Part shown: piece by piece, positions 50,810 to 59,812 of the stretch
Numbering within the stretch: the stretch's first letter is position 1
How the letters are laid out: each line of letters opens with the position of its first letter
DNA from: Paraburkholderia sp. FT54
GTDB lineage: Bacteria; Pseudomonadota; Gammaproteobacteria; Burkholderiales; Burkholderiaceae
Length of the DNA: 64,000 nt
Assembly (NCBI RefSeq): GCF_031585635.1
Contig: NZ_CP134195.1
Location: 1,426,001 to 1,490,000 of the forward strand
Reading direction: 5' to 3'
The notes under the pieces: model-generated
What the model saw: only the letters and a program-made list of their open reading frames with translations
Database searches by the model: none
Told to the model about the DNA's origin: nothing
Translations under genes and position numbers: made by a program

Positions 50810-52225
50810 ATGAGTAAATCCGTGGCCGACGTCGTGCAACTCGTCAAAGACGAAGACGTCAAGTTTGTCGACTTCCGTTTCACCGACACGCGCGGCAAAG
50901 AGCAACACGTTTCGGTGCCGGTGTCGGCATTCGATGAAGACAAGTTCGAAAGCGGCCATGCGTTTGACGGTTCTTCGATTGCCGGCTGGAAGGGCATCGA
51001 GGCATCGGACATGTTGCTGGTGCCGGACGCGAACACGGCTTTCATCGACCCGTTCTACGAAGAATCCACCCTCGTGCTGACCTGCGACGTCGTCGAACCG
51101 GCGGACGGCAAGGGCTACGAGCGCGACCCGCGTTCGCTGGCCAAGCGCGCTGAAGCCTATCTGAAGAGCACGGGCCTCGGCGACACGGCATTCTTCGGTC
51201 CGGAACCGGAATTCTTCATTTTCGATTCGGTCCAGTGGAACACGGATCAATCGGGCTGCTTCATCAAGATCGGTTCGGAAGAAGCACCGTGGTCGTCGGC
51301 GAAGGAATTCGAAGGCGGCAACACCGGCCACCGTCCGGGCACCAAGGGCGGCTACTTCCCGGTCGCGCCGGTCGACACGTTCCAGGACATCCGCTCGGAA
51401 ATGTGTCTGCTGCTCGAGCAGATCGGCATTCCGGTCGAAGTGCATCACCACGAAGTCGCGGGCCAGGGCCAGAACGAAATCGGCACCAAGTTCTCGACGC
51501 TGGTGCAACGCGCCGACTGGCTGCAGCAAATGAAGTACATCATCCACAACGTCGCGCACACGTACGGCAAGACGGCAACGTTCATGCCGAAGCCGGTGGT
51601 CGGCGATAACGGTTCGGGCATGCACGTTCACCAGTCGATCTGGAAAGACGGCACGAACCTGTTCGCAGGCAACGGTTACGCAGGTCTGTCGGAATTCGCG
51701 CTGTTCTACATCGGCGGCATCATCAAGCATGCTCGCGCGCTGAACGCGATCACGAACCCGGGTACGAACTCGTACAAGCGCCTCGTGCCGCACTTCGAAG
51801 CACCGGTCAAGCTGGCTTACTCGGCTCGCAACCGTTCGGCATCGATCCGTATTCCGCACGTGTCGAACCCGAAGGGCCGCCGTATCGAAACGCGCTTCCC
51901 GGATCCGCTGGCGAATCCGTACCTGTGCTTCTCCGCGCTGATGATGGCGGGTCTGGACGGCGTGCAGAACAAGATTCACCCGGGCGAAGCCGCCGACAAG
52001 AACCTGTACGACCTGCCGCCGGAAGAGGATGCAAAGATCCCGACCGTGTGCGCCGGCTTGGATCAGGCTCTGGACGCGCTGGACGCGGACCGCGAATTCC
52101 TGACGCGCGGTGGCGTGTTCACGGACTCGATGCTCGACGCGTACATCGAACTGAAGACGGGCGAACTGCAACGCTATCGTCAGTCGGTGCACCCGATCGA
52201 ATTCGAAATGTACTACTCGCTGTAA
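50810..52225 (+). CDS. glnA: Type I glutamine synthetase
   Basis: A 471-residue enzyme forming glutamine from glutamate, ammonia and ATP, active as a dodecamer. It has [17 protein letters not shown], the metal-binding [27 protein letters not shown], the ATP site [16 protein letters not shown], and the adenylylation loop NLYDLPPEE with Tyr at about 400. Length is standard. AGGAGATAGGTT precedes ATG 50810. Regulation by nitrogen through NtrC and sigma-54 is predicted from the sites upstream and the glnL-glnG genes downstream. Confidence 0.99.
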   Translation: MSKSVADVVQLVKDEDVKFVDFRFTDTRGKEQHVSVPVSAFDEDKFESGHAFDGSSIAGWKGIEASDMLLVPDANTAFIDPFYEESTLVLTCDVVEPADGKGYERDPRSLAKRAEAYLKSTGLGDTAFFGPEPEFFIFDSVQWNTDQSGCFIKIGSEEAPWSSAKEFEGGNTGHRPGTKGGYFPVAPVDTFQDIRSEMCLLLEQIGIPVEVHHHEVAGQGQNEIGTKFSTLVQRADWLQQMKYIIHNVAHTYGKTATFMPKPVVGDNGSGMHVHQSIWKDGTNLFAGNGYAGLSEFALFYIGGIIKHARALNAITNPGTNSYKRLVPHFEAPVKLAYSARNRSASIRIPHVSNPKGRRIETRFPDPLANPYLCFSALMMAGLDGVQNKIHPGEAADKNLYDLPPEEDAKIPTVCAGLDQALDALDADREFLTRGGVFTDSMLDAYIELKTGELQRYRQSVHPIEFEMYYSL

Positions 52226-52288
52226 GCGGCAATGGCGCTTCGCCCTTCATACGGCGAAGCGCTTTGCCCGACGCTCGCGATCGGTCAC

Positions 52289-52317
52289 GAAGGGACGGCG
52301 GCGCCGTCCCTTTTTTG
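52289..52317 (+). terminator. Rho-independent terminator after glnA
   Basis: AAGGGACGGC-GGC-GCCGTCCCTT followed by T6. A second inverted repeat (GCGCTTCGCC...GGCGAAGCGC, about 52239-52266) lies between it and the glnA stop. Confidence 0.9.
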
Positions 52318-52419
52318 TTAGGCCGTGCAGAACGTTTGCGGCTCGCGGGCAACGGGCATCGGGCAACACAATGAGCGCATCACCGGTTTATCACCATCTC
52401 TTATCGGCCAGACTGCAAG

Positions 52420-53562
52420 ATGGTTCTTAAGAATCTGATCAAGGCAAGGAAAGGACACGAGCAGACGCTCTCGGACGACGCTCAGCTCGTCAGCTCCGGT
52501 TTGCTGCCGGGCTTCGAAGCGTTGCCGACGGTCGTGCTGGTGCTCGAAAAGCGCACGCTGCGCGTCGCGTTCGCGAATCCGTCGGCGGAGTCGATGCTGG
52601 ATCTCTCGCGCCGGCAACTGAGGCAGATGGCGTGGCCGGACATTTTCTCGAATGCCGACGAACTGGTCGCGACCATTTCCGCGATTGCCGCGCACCGTTT
52701 TCACGCGACGCATCTGGACGCCGTGCTCGAGCGTCCGGGCCACGAGCCGCTGCATGTGCACGCGATCGTCGGTTTCCTCGAAGGCGCGCAAGACTACGTG
52801 CTGCTCGAACTGTTCGAGAACGAGCGGCATTTACGCACCGACCGCGAGGAGCGCATCAACGACCTCACCGCGGTCAACAAGCAACTGATCCGCAATCTCG
52901 CGCACGAGATCAAGAATCCGCTCGGCGGCATTCGCGGCGCGGCGCAACTGCTGGAGTTCGAACTCGGCGAGCGTCAGCGCGACGAGTTGCGCGAATACAC
53001 ACAGGTGATCATCAAGGAATCGGACCGGCTGCAAACGCTGGTCGACCGACTGCTGGAGCCGCATCGTCATCCGCATATCGTCGGCGACGTAAATATCCAC
53101 GAAGTGTGCGAGCGCGTGCGTCAGGTGATTCTCGCGGAGTTTCCGCGCGGCCTCACCATCGAACGCGATTACGACGTGAGCGTGCCCGACCTGCGCGGCG
53201 ACAAGGAGCAGTTGATCCAGGCGCTCCTGAACATCGTGCGTAACGCGGCTGAAGCGTTGCGCGAACGTATTTCACAAGGCGATGCGCGGATCGAATTACG
53301 CACCCGCATTGCGCGCAAGATTACGGTGTCGAAACGTTTATGTAAGCTGGCACTGGACTTGCATATCACTGATAACGGCCCAGGCATTCCCGAAGAAATC
53401 CGTGACCGCATTTTTTATCCGCTCGTGTCGGGACGCGAGGACGGTAGCGGTCTTGGACTGACGCTGGCGCAGACCTTCGTGCAACAGCACGACGGTTTGA
53501 TCGAAGTGGATAGCCGCCCGGGCCACACCGAGTTTCAGATTCTGCTGCCGCTCGACTGCTAA
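52420..53562 (+). CDS. glnL: Nitrogen sensor kinase NtrB
   Basis: A 380-residue histidine kinase without membrane segments. The N-terminal PAS domain (LPTVVLVLEKRTLRVAFANP) is followed by the phospho-acceptor His at about 162 in NLAHEIKNPLGGIRGAAQLL, and the ATPase boxes (LIQALLNIVRNAAEAL, DNGPGIPEEI, GREDGSGLGLTLAQTFV). It phosphorylates and dephosphorylates NtrC in response to PII. It follows glnA after a terminator, so it may have its own or read-through transcription. Confidence 0.97.
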   Translation: MVLKNLIKARKGHEQTLSDDAQLVSSGLLPGFEALPTVVLVLEKRTLRVAFANPSAESMLDLSRRQLRQMAWPDIFSNADELVATISAIAAHRFHATHLDAVLERPGHEPLHVHAIVGFLEGAQDYVLLELFENERHLRTDREERINDLTAVNKQLIRNLAHEIKNPLGGIRGAAQLLEFELGERQRDELREYTQVIIKESDRLQTLVDRLLEPHRHPHIVGDVNIHEVCERVRQVILAEFPRGLTIERDYDVSVPDLRGDKEQLIQALLNIVRNAAEALRERISQGDARIELRTRIARKITVSKRLCKLALDLHITDNGPGIPEEIRDRIFYPLVSGREDGSGLGLTLAQTFVQQHDGLIEVDSRPGHTEFQILLPLDC

Positions 53563-53573
53563 CGCCACACCTG

Positions 53574-53607
53574 GTGAGAAAACGCCGGGCCGCCCAAGTT
53601 TTCTCAC
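53574..53607 (+). other. Inverted repeat between glnL and glnG
   Basis: GTGAGAAAAC (53574-53583) and GTTTTCTCAC (53598-53607) form a 10-bp perfect stem with a 14-base loop, in the 116-bp gap between the kinase and regulator genes. It could attenuate or set the level of glnG relative to glnL. Confidence 0.55.
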
Positions 53608-53678
53608 TCCCCTTCGGGGGGCCTGGCGCGAAGCGACAGGTATGGGGGCTCTCTCATTAAGACTTCTGACCGACCCAT

Positions 53679-55193
53679 ATGAAGCCGATCTGGATAGTAG
53701 ACGACGATCAATCGATTCGCTGGGTGCTCGAAAAAGCACTGGCCCGCGAAAACTTCGCGACCCGCAGCTTCGCGAACGTGCGCGAGGCGTCGGCCGCGCT
53801 CGACCACGACAGCCCACAGGTGCTGGTCTCCGACATCAGGATGCCCGGCGGCTCCGGCCTCGAACTGCTGCAAACCGTGCGTGACAAGGTGCCGGGCTTG
53901 CCCGTCATCATCATGACGGCGTTCTCGGATCTGGATAGCGCCGTCGCCGCATTCCAGGGCGGCGCCTTCGAATACCTCGCGAAACCGTTCGACGTCGACA
54001 AGGCGGTCGAACTGATTCGCCGCGCGGTGGACGAGAGCATGCGCGGCGAACAGACGTGGGACGAACGCGTCACCGAAGCACCGGAAATGCTCGGCCAGGC
54101 ACCGGCGATGCAGGACATGTTCCGCGCGATCGGCCGCTTGTCCCATTCCGCGGCAACCGTGCTCATTACCGGCGAATCAGGCACCGGAAAGGAACTGGTC
54201 GCGCGTGCGTTGCACCGACATAGCCCACGCGCGAACGGTCCCTTCATCGCGCTGAACACCGCCGCGATTCCGAAGGATCTGTTGGAATCCGAATTGTTCG
54301 GCCACGAGCGGGGCGCATTCACCGGCGCACAGGCGATGCGCCAGGGCCGCTTCGAACAGGCTGAGAACGGCACGCTGTTTCTCGACGAAATCGGCGATAT
54401 GCCGTTCGATTTGCAGACGCGTCTGTTGCGCGTGCTGTCGGACGGGCAGTTTTATCGCGTCGGCGGCCACAATCCGTTGCGCGCCAATGTGCGCGTGATC
54501 GCGGCGACGCACCAGAATCTCGAATCGCGCGTGCGTCAGGGGCTGTTCCGCGAGGACTTGTATCACCGCCTCAATGTGATCCGTTTGCGCTTGCCGGCCT
54601 TGCGCGAGCGCAGCGAAGACATTCCGCTGCTCACGCGGCACTTCCTGCAAAAGAGCGCGCGCGATCTCGGCGTCGAGTCCAAGCGCGTATCCGAAGAGGC
54701 GCTGGCCTATCTCGCGTCGCTGCCGTTTCCGGGCAACGTGCGTCAGCTGGAGAACCTCGCCAACTGGCTCACGGTGATGGCGCCCGCGCAGACCATCGAG
54801 ATCAAGGACCTGCCGCCCGATCTCGGACCCGCGCAAGCAGGGGTGACCGATCTGGCCGGCGGTGGCGGCCAGATCGGCTCGGGCGACGCGAGCCTCGCAG
54901 GCGGCGCGCCGGTCAACGGCACGAGTGCCGCGGTGCATCCGGCCGCGGCGGGCGGCATGCCGGTCGCGGCTACCGTCAGCGCCTGGGAGGGCGGCTTGCG
55001 CACCGAAGTCGCGCGGATGTTGCGCGAGAACGCGGCGGACGTGATGGACGAACTCGCGCGCCGTTTCGAAGCGGCCGTGATTCGCGAGGCGCTCGATTTC
55101 ACGCGCGGACGCAAGGTCGAAGCGGCCGAGCGTCTAGGCATCGGCCGCAATACGATTACGCGCAAGATTCAGGAGCTCAATCTCGAGCCCTGA
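53679..55193 (+). CDS. glnG: Nitrogen response regulator NtrC
   Basis: A 504-residue sigma-54 activator. The receiver domain has WIVDDDQSIRWVLEKAL with phospho-acceptor Asp at about 52 in SDIRMPGG. The AAA+ domain has GESGTGKELVARALH and the sigma-54 contact loop GAFTGA (about 211). The C-terminal Fis-type helix-turn-helix reads AAERLGIGRNTITRKIQEL. A Gly/Ala-rich linker of about 70 residues before the DNA-binding domain is longer than in enteric NtrC (469 residues). It activates glnA and other nitrogen genes. Confidence 0.98.
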   Translation: MKPIWIVDDDQSIRWVLEKALARENFATRSFANVREASAALDHDSPQVLVSDIRMPGGSGLELLQTVRDKVPGLPVIIMTAFSDLDSAVAAFQGGAFEYLAKPFDVDKAVELIRRAVDESMRGEQTWDERVTEAPEMLGQAPAMQDMFRAIGRLSHSAATVLITGESGTGKELVARALHRHSPRANGPFIALNTAAIPKDLLESELFGHERGAFTGAQAMRQGRFEQAENGTLFLDEIGDMPFDLQTRLLRVLSDGQFYRVGGHNPLRANVRVIAATHQNLESRVRQGLFREDLYHRLNVIRLRLPALRERSEDIPLLTRHFLQKSARDLGVESKRVSEEALAYLASLPFPGNVRQLENLANWLTVMAPAQTIEIKDLPPDLGPAQAGVTDLAGGGGQIGSGDASLAGGAPVNGTSAAVHPAAAGGMPVAATVSAWEGGLRTEVARMLRENAADVMDELARRFEAAVIREALDFTRGRKVEAAERLGIGRNTITRKIQELNLEP

Positions 55194-55304
55194 GTGTCGT
55201 GTGGCAGACCGGGGCGGCGCGTGCCGTCCCGGTGGTTCGCTCGTCGAACGAGTCATGCGCCCTCACAAGGCATAATCAACGCTGTTTTCATTCGACAGTT
55301 GACG

Positions 55305-57401
55305 ATGCCCGCTTCTCCCGCTTCTTTTCCCTGGCCGCTTGCCCCCGATCCCTTCCTGTCGCTCGAAACGCTCGACGACCCCGACGCGCTCGCGTGGGTC
55401 GAACAGCAGAACGCGCGCACGCGCGCCGCGTGGAGCAACAGCGCGGAATTCGAGTCGCTCAGGCAGCGGCTCGCCGACGCGTATCTGCCGCGCGAGCGTC
55501 CGGTCATTCCTGATCGGTGGAAGGAGTGGGCTTACGACCTGTGGCAGGACGAACGCAATCCCAAGGGCATCTGGCGGCGTACGACATGGGCGGCCTGGCG
55601 CGGCGGCAAACCGGAGTGGCAGAATCTGCTCGACTTCGACGCGCTCGGCGCCGCCGAAGGCACGCCGTGGGTGTGCGTCGAACTCGACATTCTCTATCCC
55701 GACGGCGACCGCGCGCTGATCACACTGTCGCCGGGCGGCTCGGATGCGCTGGTGGTGCGCGAGTTCGACATCGACGCGCGACGTTTCGTCGACGACGGCT
55801 TCGTGATCGCGAAGGCCGGCAAGCACACGGCGACGTGGATCGACCGGGACACGCTCTATGTCGGCTGGGATAACGGCCGCAAGACGTTGACGCGCTCCGG
55901 TTATCCGCGCGAAGTGCGGCGCTGGACGCGTGGCACCGCGCTCGCCGACGCGCCGGTGGTGTTCAGGGGCGCGTTCGGCGACATCGGCGTGGAAGGGCAC
56001 TACGATCCGGTCGAGCGGCGGCACACGGTGGTGAGCAGCGTCGACTTTTTCGATTCGCAGACGTACTACCTCGACGATGCCGATGGCGCCGTCGACGCAT
56101 GGCGCCGCTACGAGGTGCCGTCGCACGTCGCGGTGAGCGGCTGGCAAGACTGGCTGCTGCTCGAACCGCGTCTCGATTGGGACTGCAATGGCGTGCGCCA
56201 TCCGGGCGGCGCCTTGCTGGCGATCCGCGAGGACGCGTTCCTGCGCGGTGAGCGCGACGTGCTGCCGCTATTCACGCCGACGCCGCAAACCTCGGCCTGC
56301 GAGTGGACGCATACGCGCAACCACCTGATCGTGTCGTACCTGGAAGATGTGCGGAACAAGACCCTGCTGTTGACGCCATCGCAAGGCGACGATCAGGCGT
56401 GGCGTTGGCAGCGACGCGTCTTTCCCACGCACGGCGACGCGCAAGCCGACGTGTCGCCCGTCGAGCCGACGCTGAACGACGAAGTGTTCGTCGATACCGA
56501 TGATTATTTGCAACCGCCCGCGTACTGGCTCGCCGACCTCGCGCGCGACGACCTGAGCGAATGGGAATTGCTCGACCGTTGGCCGACGCAATTCGACGCG
56601 ACGCAGTTCGCCGTCACGCGCGGCCACGCCGTGTCCGCGGACGGCACGCGCGTGCCGTACACCGTGATCGGCCCGCGCGCCGTGCAACAGCACGCGCGTC
56701 CATGTCTGCTCAACGGCTACGGCGGTTTTGCGATTCCGTTGCTGCCGAGCTATCTCACCGGACCAGGCATCGGCTGGCTGGCGCGCGGCGGCGTGTACGT
56801 GGTCGCGCATATTCGCCGCGGCGGCGAGTTCGGCACGCGCTGGCATACCGCGGCGCAAGGCGAGCATCGCCAGCGCGCGTTCGACGACTTCATCGCGGTG
56901 TCCGAGGCCCTCATCGACACGGGCGTGACGAGCGCGGCGCAACTCGGCATTCAGGGTGGCAGCAACGGCGGTTTGCTGGTGGCGGCGTGCATGGTGCAGC
57001 GCCCCGAGTTGTTCGGCGCCGTGGTGTGCGAGGTGCCCTTGCTCGACATGAGCCGCTATCACCTGCTGCACGCCGGCGCGTCATGGATCGACGAATACGG
57101 CGATCCCGACGAACCCGATGAAGCACGCATGCTGGCCGCTTACTCGCCGTATCACCGGGTGTCGGCAAACGTGGCGTATCCGCCAGTGCTGTTCACCACC
57201 TCGACGGCCGACGACCGTGTGCATCCCGGCCACGCGCGCAAGATGGCCGCGCGCATGCAGGCGCTGGGCGCGGACCACGTCTGGTATCGGGAGAATACGG
57301 AAGGCGGGCACGGCGGCTCCGATGAACTGGAGCAGGCCGAGCATGATGCGATGGTGTTCGAGTTCCTGTGGCGTACGTTGAACGTATCGACTCGGGTCTG
57401 A
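55305..57401 (+). CDS. Prolyl oligopeptidase family serine peptidase (S9A)
   Basis: A 698-residue peptidase with an N-terminal beta-propeller and C-terminal alpha/beta hydrolase domain. Catalytic Ser at about 553 in QGGSNGGLLVAA, Asp at about 637 in TSTADDRVHPGHA, His at about 669 in EGGHGGS. YEVPSHVAV and the GYGGF(A)IPLLP loop are also typical. ATG 55305; the frame runs 37 codons upstream without a good start. No signal peptide, so cytoplasmic. Convergent with xthA, 15 bp apart. Confidence 0.93.
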   Translation: MPASPASFPWPLAPDPFLSLETLDDPDALAWVEQQNARTRAAWSNSAEFESLRQRLADAYLPRERPVIPDRWKEWAYDLWQDERNPKGIWRRTTWAAWRGGKPEWQNLLDFDALGAAEGTPWVCVELDILYPDGDRALITLSPGGSDALVVREFDIDARRFVDDGFVIAKAGKHTATWIDRDTLYVGWDNGRKTLTRSGYPREVRRWTRGTALADAPVVFRGAFGDIGVEGHYDPVERRHTVVSSVDFFDSQTYYLDDADGAVDAWRRYEVPSHVAVSGWQDWLLLEPRLDWDCNGVRHPGGALLAIREDAFLRGERDVLPLFTPTPQTSACEWTHTRNHLIVSYLEDVRNKTLLLTPSQGDDQAWRWQRRVFPTHGDAQADVSPVEPTLNDEVFVDTDDYLQPPAYWLADLARDDLSEWELLDRWPTQFDATQFAVTRGHAVSADGTRVPYTVIGPRAVQQHARPCLLNGYGGFAIPLLPSYLTGPGIGWLARGGVYVVAHIRRGGEFGTRWHTAAQGEHRQRAFDDFIAVSEALIDTGVTSAAQLGIQGGSNGGLLVAACMVQRPELFGAVVCEVPLLDMSRYHLLHAGASWIDEYGDPDEPDEARMLAAYSPYHRVSANVAYPPVLFTTSTADDRVHPGHARKMAARMQALGADHVWYRENTEGGHGGSDELEQAEHDAMVFEFLWRTLNVSTRV

Positions 57402-57416
57402 GGTTGTGAGGAACGA

Positions 57417-58193
57417 TCAGCCGAGTTGCGCGACGACCGGCGCGTGGTCCGACGGCTGATCCCACTTGCGCGGCACCTTGTCGATGTCGCACGACGAGCA
57501 CACGTCCGCCAGCGCCTTCGACAGCAGAATGTGATCGATGCGCAGCCCCGCGTTGCGGCGGAACGCCATCATCCGGTAGTCCCACCACGAATAGATCTTC
57601 TCCGGCTGCTCGAACTGGCGGAATGCATCGAGCAGACCGAGCCCGATCAGCCGCACGAACGCGGCGCGCTCCTCGGGCGACACGAGGTTCTGGCCCTCCC
57701 ACGCTTTCGGATCGTGCACGTCGCGGTCTTCCGGCGCGATGTTGTAGTCGCCGAGCAGCGCGAGCTTCGGATGCGACGCCATCTCGCTCGCGATCCAGTC
57801 GTGCAGCGCAGCAAGCCAGCGCAGTTTGTACGCGAACTTGTCGGTGCCCGGCGCCTGGCCGTTGGGGAAATAGGCGGAGATGATGCGCACGCCTTCGACG
57901 GTGGCGGCAATCACGCGTTGCTGCAGATCTTCAAAGCCCGGGATGTTGCGCACGATGCTGCCTTCGTCGACGGTCAGGCCGCCGCGCACCAGAATGCCGA
58001 CGCCGTTATAGGTCTTCTGCCCGGCGAACCAGCTGCGGTAGCCTTTCTCTTCGAGTTCGGCGCGCGGGAATTTTTCGTCCGGCAGCTTCAGCTCCTGGAG
58101 GCACAGCACATCGGTGCCGCTGGTTTCGAGCCAGTCGATCACATGTTGCTGGCGGACTTTGAGGGAGTTGACGTTCCAGGTGGCGATTTTCAT
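57417..58193 (-). CDS. xthA: Exodeoxyribonuclease III
   Basis: A 258-residue AP endonuclease/exonuclease of DNA base-excision repair. Motifs KIATWNVNSLKVR, LQELKLPDEKFP, YNGVGILVRGG, LLGDYNIAPEDRDVHDPKAW, and the final RIDHILLS and PSDHAPV are all present. ATG 58193 is the true start; the open frame extends 29 codons upstream without homology. Confidence 0.97.
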   Translation of the reverse strand: MKIATWNVNSLKVRQQHVIDWLETSGTDVLCLQELKLPDEKFPRAELEEKGYRSWFAGQKTYNGVGILVRGGLTVDEGSIVRNIPGFEDLQQRVIAATVEGVRIISAYFPNGQAPGTDKFAYKLRWLAALHDWIASEMASHPKLALLGDYNIAPEDRDVHDPKAWEGQNLVSPEERAAFVRLIGLGLLDAFRQFEQPEKIYSWWDYRMMAFRRNAGLRIDHILLSKALADVCSSCDIDKVPRKWDQPSDHAPVVAQLG

Positions 58194-58363
58194 GACATTC
58201 TCTTTTTCTGGCGTGATTCCGATAGTTCCGCATCTTATCGCGCGGACGAGGAGGCAGTGAAATTGGCCCCGCCGCGGCATCGAAAATAAAAGCGCGGGCG
58301 GATCATGCCGCGGCGTATAGTGAGACCACTCACACTCGCGCTTTTGCGCATCGGGGAGGCATC

Positions 58364-58651
58364 ATGGCCGAACTTTACCCAGCCCTTTATAAGGACTTCG
58401 AAGTGCATCCGTTGGTTTTTTCGCGGGCGTTCGACAAGTTCGACGGTCACAAGCGTCACTCAGAAGGCTACGACGTCGCGGTGCGCGTCTGCCGGCCGGG
58501 CGCGATCAGCGGCTCGAAGGCGAGCCGCGTGTTTCGTCTCGTACGACCCCTCACATTCTCCGATTTCGGCGTGGCCAAACGCAGCGCGAGCCAGTACGGC
58601 GCGGATATCATCGACGGCAAGGTGGAAGGCGCGACGGTGCAGGATCTGTGA
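58364..58651 (+). CDS. Conserved hypothetical protein (95 aa)
   Basis: A 95-residue protein from ATG 58364 with GGGGAGGCATC upstream. It reads ELYPALYKDFEVHPLVFSRA, then VRVCRPGAISGSKASRVFRL and FSDFGVAKRSASQYG. There is no signal peptide. I know of no assigned function. It lies between xthA (divergent) and the initiator tRNA. Confidence 0.75.
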   Translation: MAELYPALYKDFEVHPLVFSRAFDKFDGHKRHSEGYDVAVRVCRPGAISGSKASRVFRLVRPLTFSDFGVAKRSASQYGADIIDGKVEGATVQDL

Positions 58652-58687
58652 GTCGTTTCACGAGCGTGAAATAATTCGCGCGATTGT

Positions 58688-58716
58688 TTGACGTGTTGCG
58701 AACATCTCTATACAAT
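58688..58716 (+). promoter_or_regulatory. Sigma-70 promoter of initiator tRNA
   Basis: TTGACG (58688-58693) and TACAAT (58711-58716) with an ideal 17-bp spacer, 14 bp upstream of the mature tRNA 5' end. Confidence 0.85.
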
Positions 58717-58729
58717 CCGTTTTCTCTGA

Positions 58730-58806
<77 letters not shown>

Positions 58807-58816
58807 AGCATTGTTG

Positions 58817-58850
58817 AAAGCCCGCTGGCGCAAGCCACGCGGGCTTTTTA
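58817..58850 (+). terminator. Rho-independent terminator after tRNA-fMet
   Basis: AAAGCCCGC and GCGGGCTTT form the stem (58817-58825 with 58839-58847), followed by TTTTT. Confidence 0.88.
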
Positions 58851-58905
58851 ACTTGTGGCGTCGTTCGCGCGCACGCGCGTTGAAGCACATGCGCACATCA
58901 TCCGT

Positions 58906-59604
58906 TCACTCCGATTCAATCGCCCATTCCACCGCCGCTTGCGCATGCAACGCGGTCGTGTCGAACACCGGCAACACGGAGTCTTCCGGCTTGATCAGCA
59001 ACGTGATTTCAGTGCAGCCGAGAATCACCGCCTGCGCGCCACGCGCGGCCAGCGCTTCGATCACACGCTGATAGGTCGCGCGCGAGGCGTCGTTCACTTT
59101 GCCGTGGCACAACTCATCGTAGATGATGCGGTGCACGTCCGCGCGTTCGGCTTCGTCGGGAATCACTGTATCGAGGCCGTAGCGCTCATGCAGGCGTCCC
59201 GTATAGAAAGTTTGCTCCATTGTATAGCGCGTGCCGAGCAGCCCCACTCGCTCAATGCCTGCGGCGCGCAGCGCGTTCCCGGTCGGATCGGCGATATGCA
59301 GGAAGGGCACCTCGATCGCCGCTTCGATCGATTCATACACGCGATGCATCGTATTGGTCGCCAGCATCACCAGATCGGCGCCGCCGCGTTCGAGCTGGCG
59401 CGCGGCGTCGGCCATCTGCTGGCCGAGCGCGCGCCAGTCGCCCGCGCGCTGGTTCGCTTCGATCGGCGCGAAGTCGACGGTGAGCATCAGGCTGCGGGCG
59501 TTGTGGTGGCCGCCCAGGCGCGCTTTGGCGTGGCGGTTGAGCAGCTTGTAATACTCGGTGGACGATTCCCAGCTCATCCCGCCGATCACGCCTATCGTTT
59601 TCAT
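58906..59604 (-). CDS. Aspartate/glutamate racemase family protein
   Basis: A 232-residue racemase: GVIGGMSWESSTEYY, then LMLATNTMHRV and VILGCTE. The first catalytic position is Thr 83 (ATNT), not Cys, while Cys 197 is present. The same Thr 83/Cys 197 pair occurs in the L-aspartate/glutamate-specific racemase of E. coli, so the substitution marks a subgroup and does not by itself mean loss of function. ATG 59604. It overlaps nothing and is divergent from the cytosine-deaminase-like gene. Confidence 0.92.
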   Translation of the reverse strand: MKTIGVIGGMSWESSTEYYKLLNRHAKARLGGHHNARSLMLTVDFAPIEANQRAGDWRALGQQMADAARQLERGGADLVMLATNTMHRVYESIEAAIEVPFLHIADPTGNALRAAGIERVGLLGTRYTMEQTFYTGRLHERYGLDTVIPDEAERADVHRIIYDELCHGKVNDASRATYQRVIEALAARGAQAVILGCTEITLLIKPEDSVLPVFDTTALHAQAAVEWAIESE

Positions 59605-59812
59605 GTGCTTGCTCCGTGAGTGGACGACGGCGCGGCATCGGCCGTCTATCTGGCGAGTATAGGCGGGCGGCGGAGCGCACAGCCGGTACGGATCGCCCGC
59701 CGCCTGCCGGTACGGCCAGATCAAAAAAAGACGCCGGATAAAAACGCCGCCACGCGCTTTCTGACGTCGATAGAATCGTCATCAATCAGGACGGGGTCAA
59801 AGGGAGCGATAG

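Noticed and set aside
58906..59604. Racemase gene as inactive because a catalytic Cys is missing
   Set aside because: Thr at position 83 with Cys 197 is known in an active L-Asp/Glu racemase subgroup.
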